Shown: piece by piece, positions 62,907-64,000 of the stretch | How the letters are laid out: every line of letters starts with the position of its first letter | Numbering within the stretch: the stretch's first letter is position 1 | Source of the DNA: Chitinophaga sancti | Lineage (GTDB): Bacteria > Bacteroidota > Bacteroidia > Chitinophagales > Chitinophagaceae | Assembly (NCBI RefSeq): GCF_034087045.1 | Contig: NZ_CP139247.1 | Coordinates: 4,242,001 to 4,306,000, forward strand | Length of the DNA: 64,000 nucleotides | Direction of reading: 5' to 3' | The notes under the pieces: generated by a model | Databases searched by the model: none | What the model saw: the letters and a program-made list of their open reading frames with translations, nothing else | What the model was told of the DNA's origin: nothing | Position numbers and translations under genes: made by a program

Positions 62907-63952
62907 TACTTATTATCCGGATGCACCATCAAATTACATAACTTGAAAAGCACTCTCGCACCCACATTCGCATCCCACTCTTCATGTGCACTGCTTACCT
63001 CACTCAGATCAAACCCAATCAGCTTACGACCACTCGCCAGGATCTTTGCAAATAGATAATAAATCTGCTCACACTCAAACCCACCCGGCACCGGCGTACC
63101 CGTATGCGGACACAATTTCGGATCCAGACCATCTATATCAAAACTGATATACACCTGTTGTGGCAAACAGTCTATCACCTCATTCGCAATCGTCGCCCAG
63201 TTCACCCCTTCGTACTGACGGTGTTTGATATCCCTGTCAAAAAAAGTATGGACCCTTTCCTTATTATCTTCTATGTATTGCAGTTCTTCTTCGCAGTAAT
63301 CACGTATACCTAGTTGAACGAGCTTCGTCACGGCTGGCACTTCGTTCAGTACATTGTACATAATAGATGCATGGGAGTACTGGAAACCTTCGTACCCATT
63401 GCGCAAATCGCAATGTGCATCGATCTGCAGGATGCCGAATTCACCTTTCTCTTCCGCCAGCGCTTTAATATAACCAAGCGGGGTTGAGTGATCTCCACCT
63501 ACCAGGCCTACGAGCTTGTCCTGTTCCAGTAAGGATTTCGTTTGACTATATACCCACTCGTTCATGAGTGCCGTACCTTTATTCACGTCTACGAGCGTCT
63601 TTTTCAGAAATTCATTTTCGGAAATATCGCCACCTTCTATGAGGAATTTGAGGTAGAGCTCAGCTTCTTTGCGGAGGTAATCGCTACGGAGCAACATGTG
63701 CTTGTCCGGGTCACGCATGTAAAAGCCTTTTCTCCACCCTTCTTTTACATCAGGATCCAGGAGGTCGACCTGTAACGACGCTTTACAGATTTGTTCAGGT
63801 CCTCTTGCCGTACCGTGACAGTAGGAAACCGTCACCTCCCATGGAATGGGGAGTAAAACGAGTGATGCATCCTCTTCAGTGGTTGGTAAACCAAAGATAT
63901 TATTGGATACCAGGCTGACAGAATTAGGATCAAAGTTGGATAAATCCGCCAT
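62906..63952 (-). CDS. Arginase/agmatinase-family ureohydrolase
   Basis: 348 residues, cytoplasmic, predicted binuclear Mn2+ enzyme that hydrolyses a guanidino or formimino C-N bond. All metal-binding motifs are present: GGDHS (~150), the DAHCDLR segment (~176), SFDIDGLDP (~269) and GFDLSEVSSAHE near the end. The N-terminal LPIPWEVTVSYCHGTARGPE matches the usual substrate-pocket region. Length is slightly above a typical agmatinase (~300) because of an insertion near 75-130, as in the Bacteroidota agmatinase-like/formimidoylglutamase group; the exact substrate cannot be fixed from sequence. First gene of a three-gene minus-strand run. Confidence 0.88.
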   Translation of the reverse strand: MADLSNFDPNSVSLVSNNIFGLPTTEEDASLVLLPIPWEVTVSYCHGTARGPEQICKASLQVDLLDPDVKEGWRKGFYMRDPDKHMLLRSDYLRKEAELYLKFLIEGGDISENEFLKKTLVDVNKGTALMNEWVYSQTKSLLEQDKLVGLVGGDHSTPLGYIKALAEEKGEFGILQIDAHCDLRNGYEGFQYSHASIMYNVLNEVPAVTKLVQLGIRDYCEEELQYIEDNKERVHTFFDRDIKHRQYEGVNWATIANEVIDCLPQQVYISFDIDGLDPKLCPHTGTPVPGGFECEQIYYLFAKILASGRKLIGFDLSEVSSAHEEWDANVGARVLFKLCNLMVHPDNK

Positions 63953-63983
63953 GATTATGAAGTTCTTATACTAATTTTCGGCG

Positions 63984-63991
63984 CAAAGATA
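63984..63991 (-). promoter_or_regulatory. -7 promoter element for the arginase-family gene
   Basis: On the minus strand TATCTTTG fits the Bacteroidota TAnnTTTG consensus and lies 31 bp upstream of the ATG, a normal distance. The -33 element would fall outside the window. Confidence 0.6.
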
Positions 63992-64000
63992 GTACTTTCT

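Noticed and set aside
1..64000. tRNA or rRNA genes
   Set aside because: No cloverleaf-like or rRNA-conserved segment was seen in the intergenic regions.

Overview
The window looks like chromosomal DNA from a Bacteroidota, most likely Chitinophagaceae (Chitinophaga-like). The basis is AT-leaning DNA, TAnnTTTG-type -7 promoter elements, a SpvB-like/RHS gene pair with Sec signal peptides, a FAS1 protein, a DUF4372-type IS4 transposase, and ordinary housekeeping genes at both edges. No tRNA, rRNA or CRISPR array was seen. All assignments come from reading the sequence; no database search was run.

Layout. 1-2650: the 3' end of an M1-type peptidase gene, an MFS transporter and a conserved small protein. 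2650-3290: intergenic, with a near-perfect 51-bp palindrome. 3294-26933: one tightly packed + strand run of eight exported or envelope proteins. These are a short secreted domain, a larger secreted SGNH-hydrolase-like protein carrying the same N-terminal domain, a probable outer-membrane protein, two small envelope proteins including a lipoprotein, a 2457-residue SpvB-like/PA14-like/YD-repeat protein, a 242-residue anchored protein, and a 2790-residue RHS protein that ends in an HNH-like toxin tip.

26934-58140: a polymorphic-toxin reservoir. The 3' part of the RHS gene recurs at least six more times, cut at different 5' points and joined to different C-terminal toxin tips, mostly with a candidate immunity gene 0-10 bp downstream. 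Tips recognised: HNH-like (three related versions plus one decapitated tail), a PD-(D/E)XK nuclease with an EVKNY motif, a deaminase-fold enzyme (HAE...PFCxxC), a Cys/His DHQP nuclease, Tox-REase-7, and a Tox-REase-5 tail next to a frameshifted Imm52 gene. Between them lie orphan immunity genes and debris of at least five IS families (IS4, IS630, IS5, IS110, IS701) plus a complete IS21-type element. An intact IS4-type element with a 9-bp target duplication sits exactly between the full-length toxin gene and its presumed immunity gene.

58200-64000: ordinary chromosome resumes with a FAS1 protein, an AAA-ATPase/PD-(D/E)XK protein, a radical SAM protein, a membrane protein and an arginase-family enzyme. 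The 3' end of the radical SAM gene and its terminator recur as decayed copies, suggesting repeated insertion or duplication there.

Working model (inference): only the first RHS gene has a signal peptide and a complete N-terminus. The promoterless, startless downstream cassettes supply alternative tips by homologous recombination through the nearly identical, G-rich and C-poor RHS core, while orphan immunity genes retain protection against sibling toxins.
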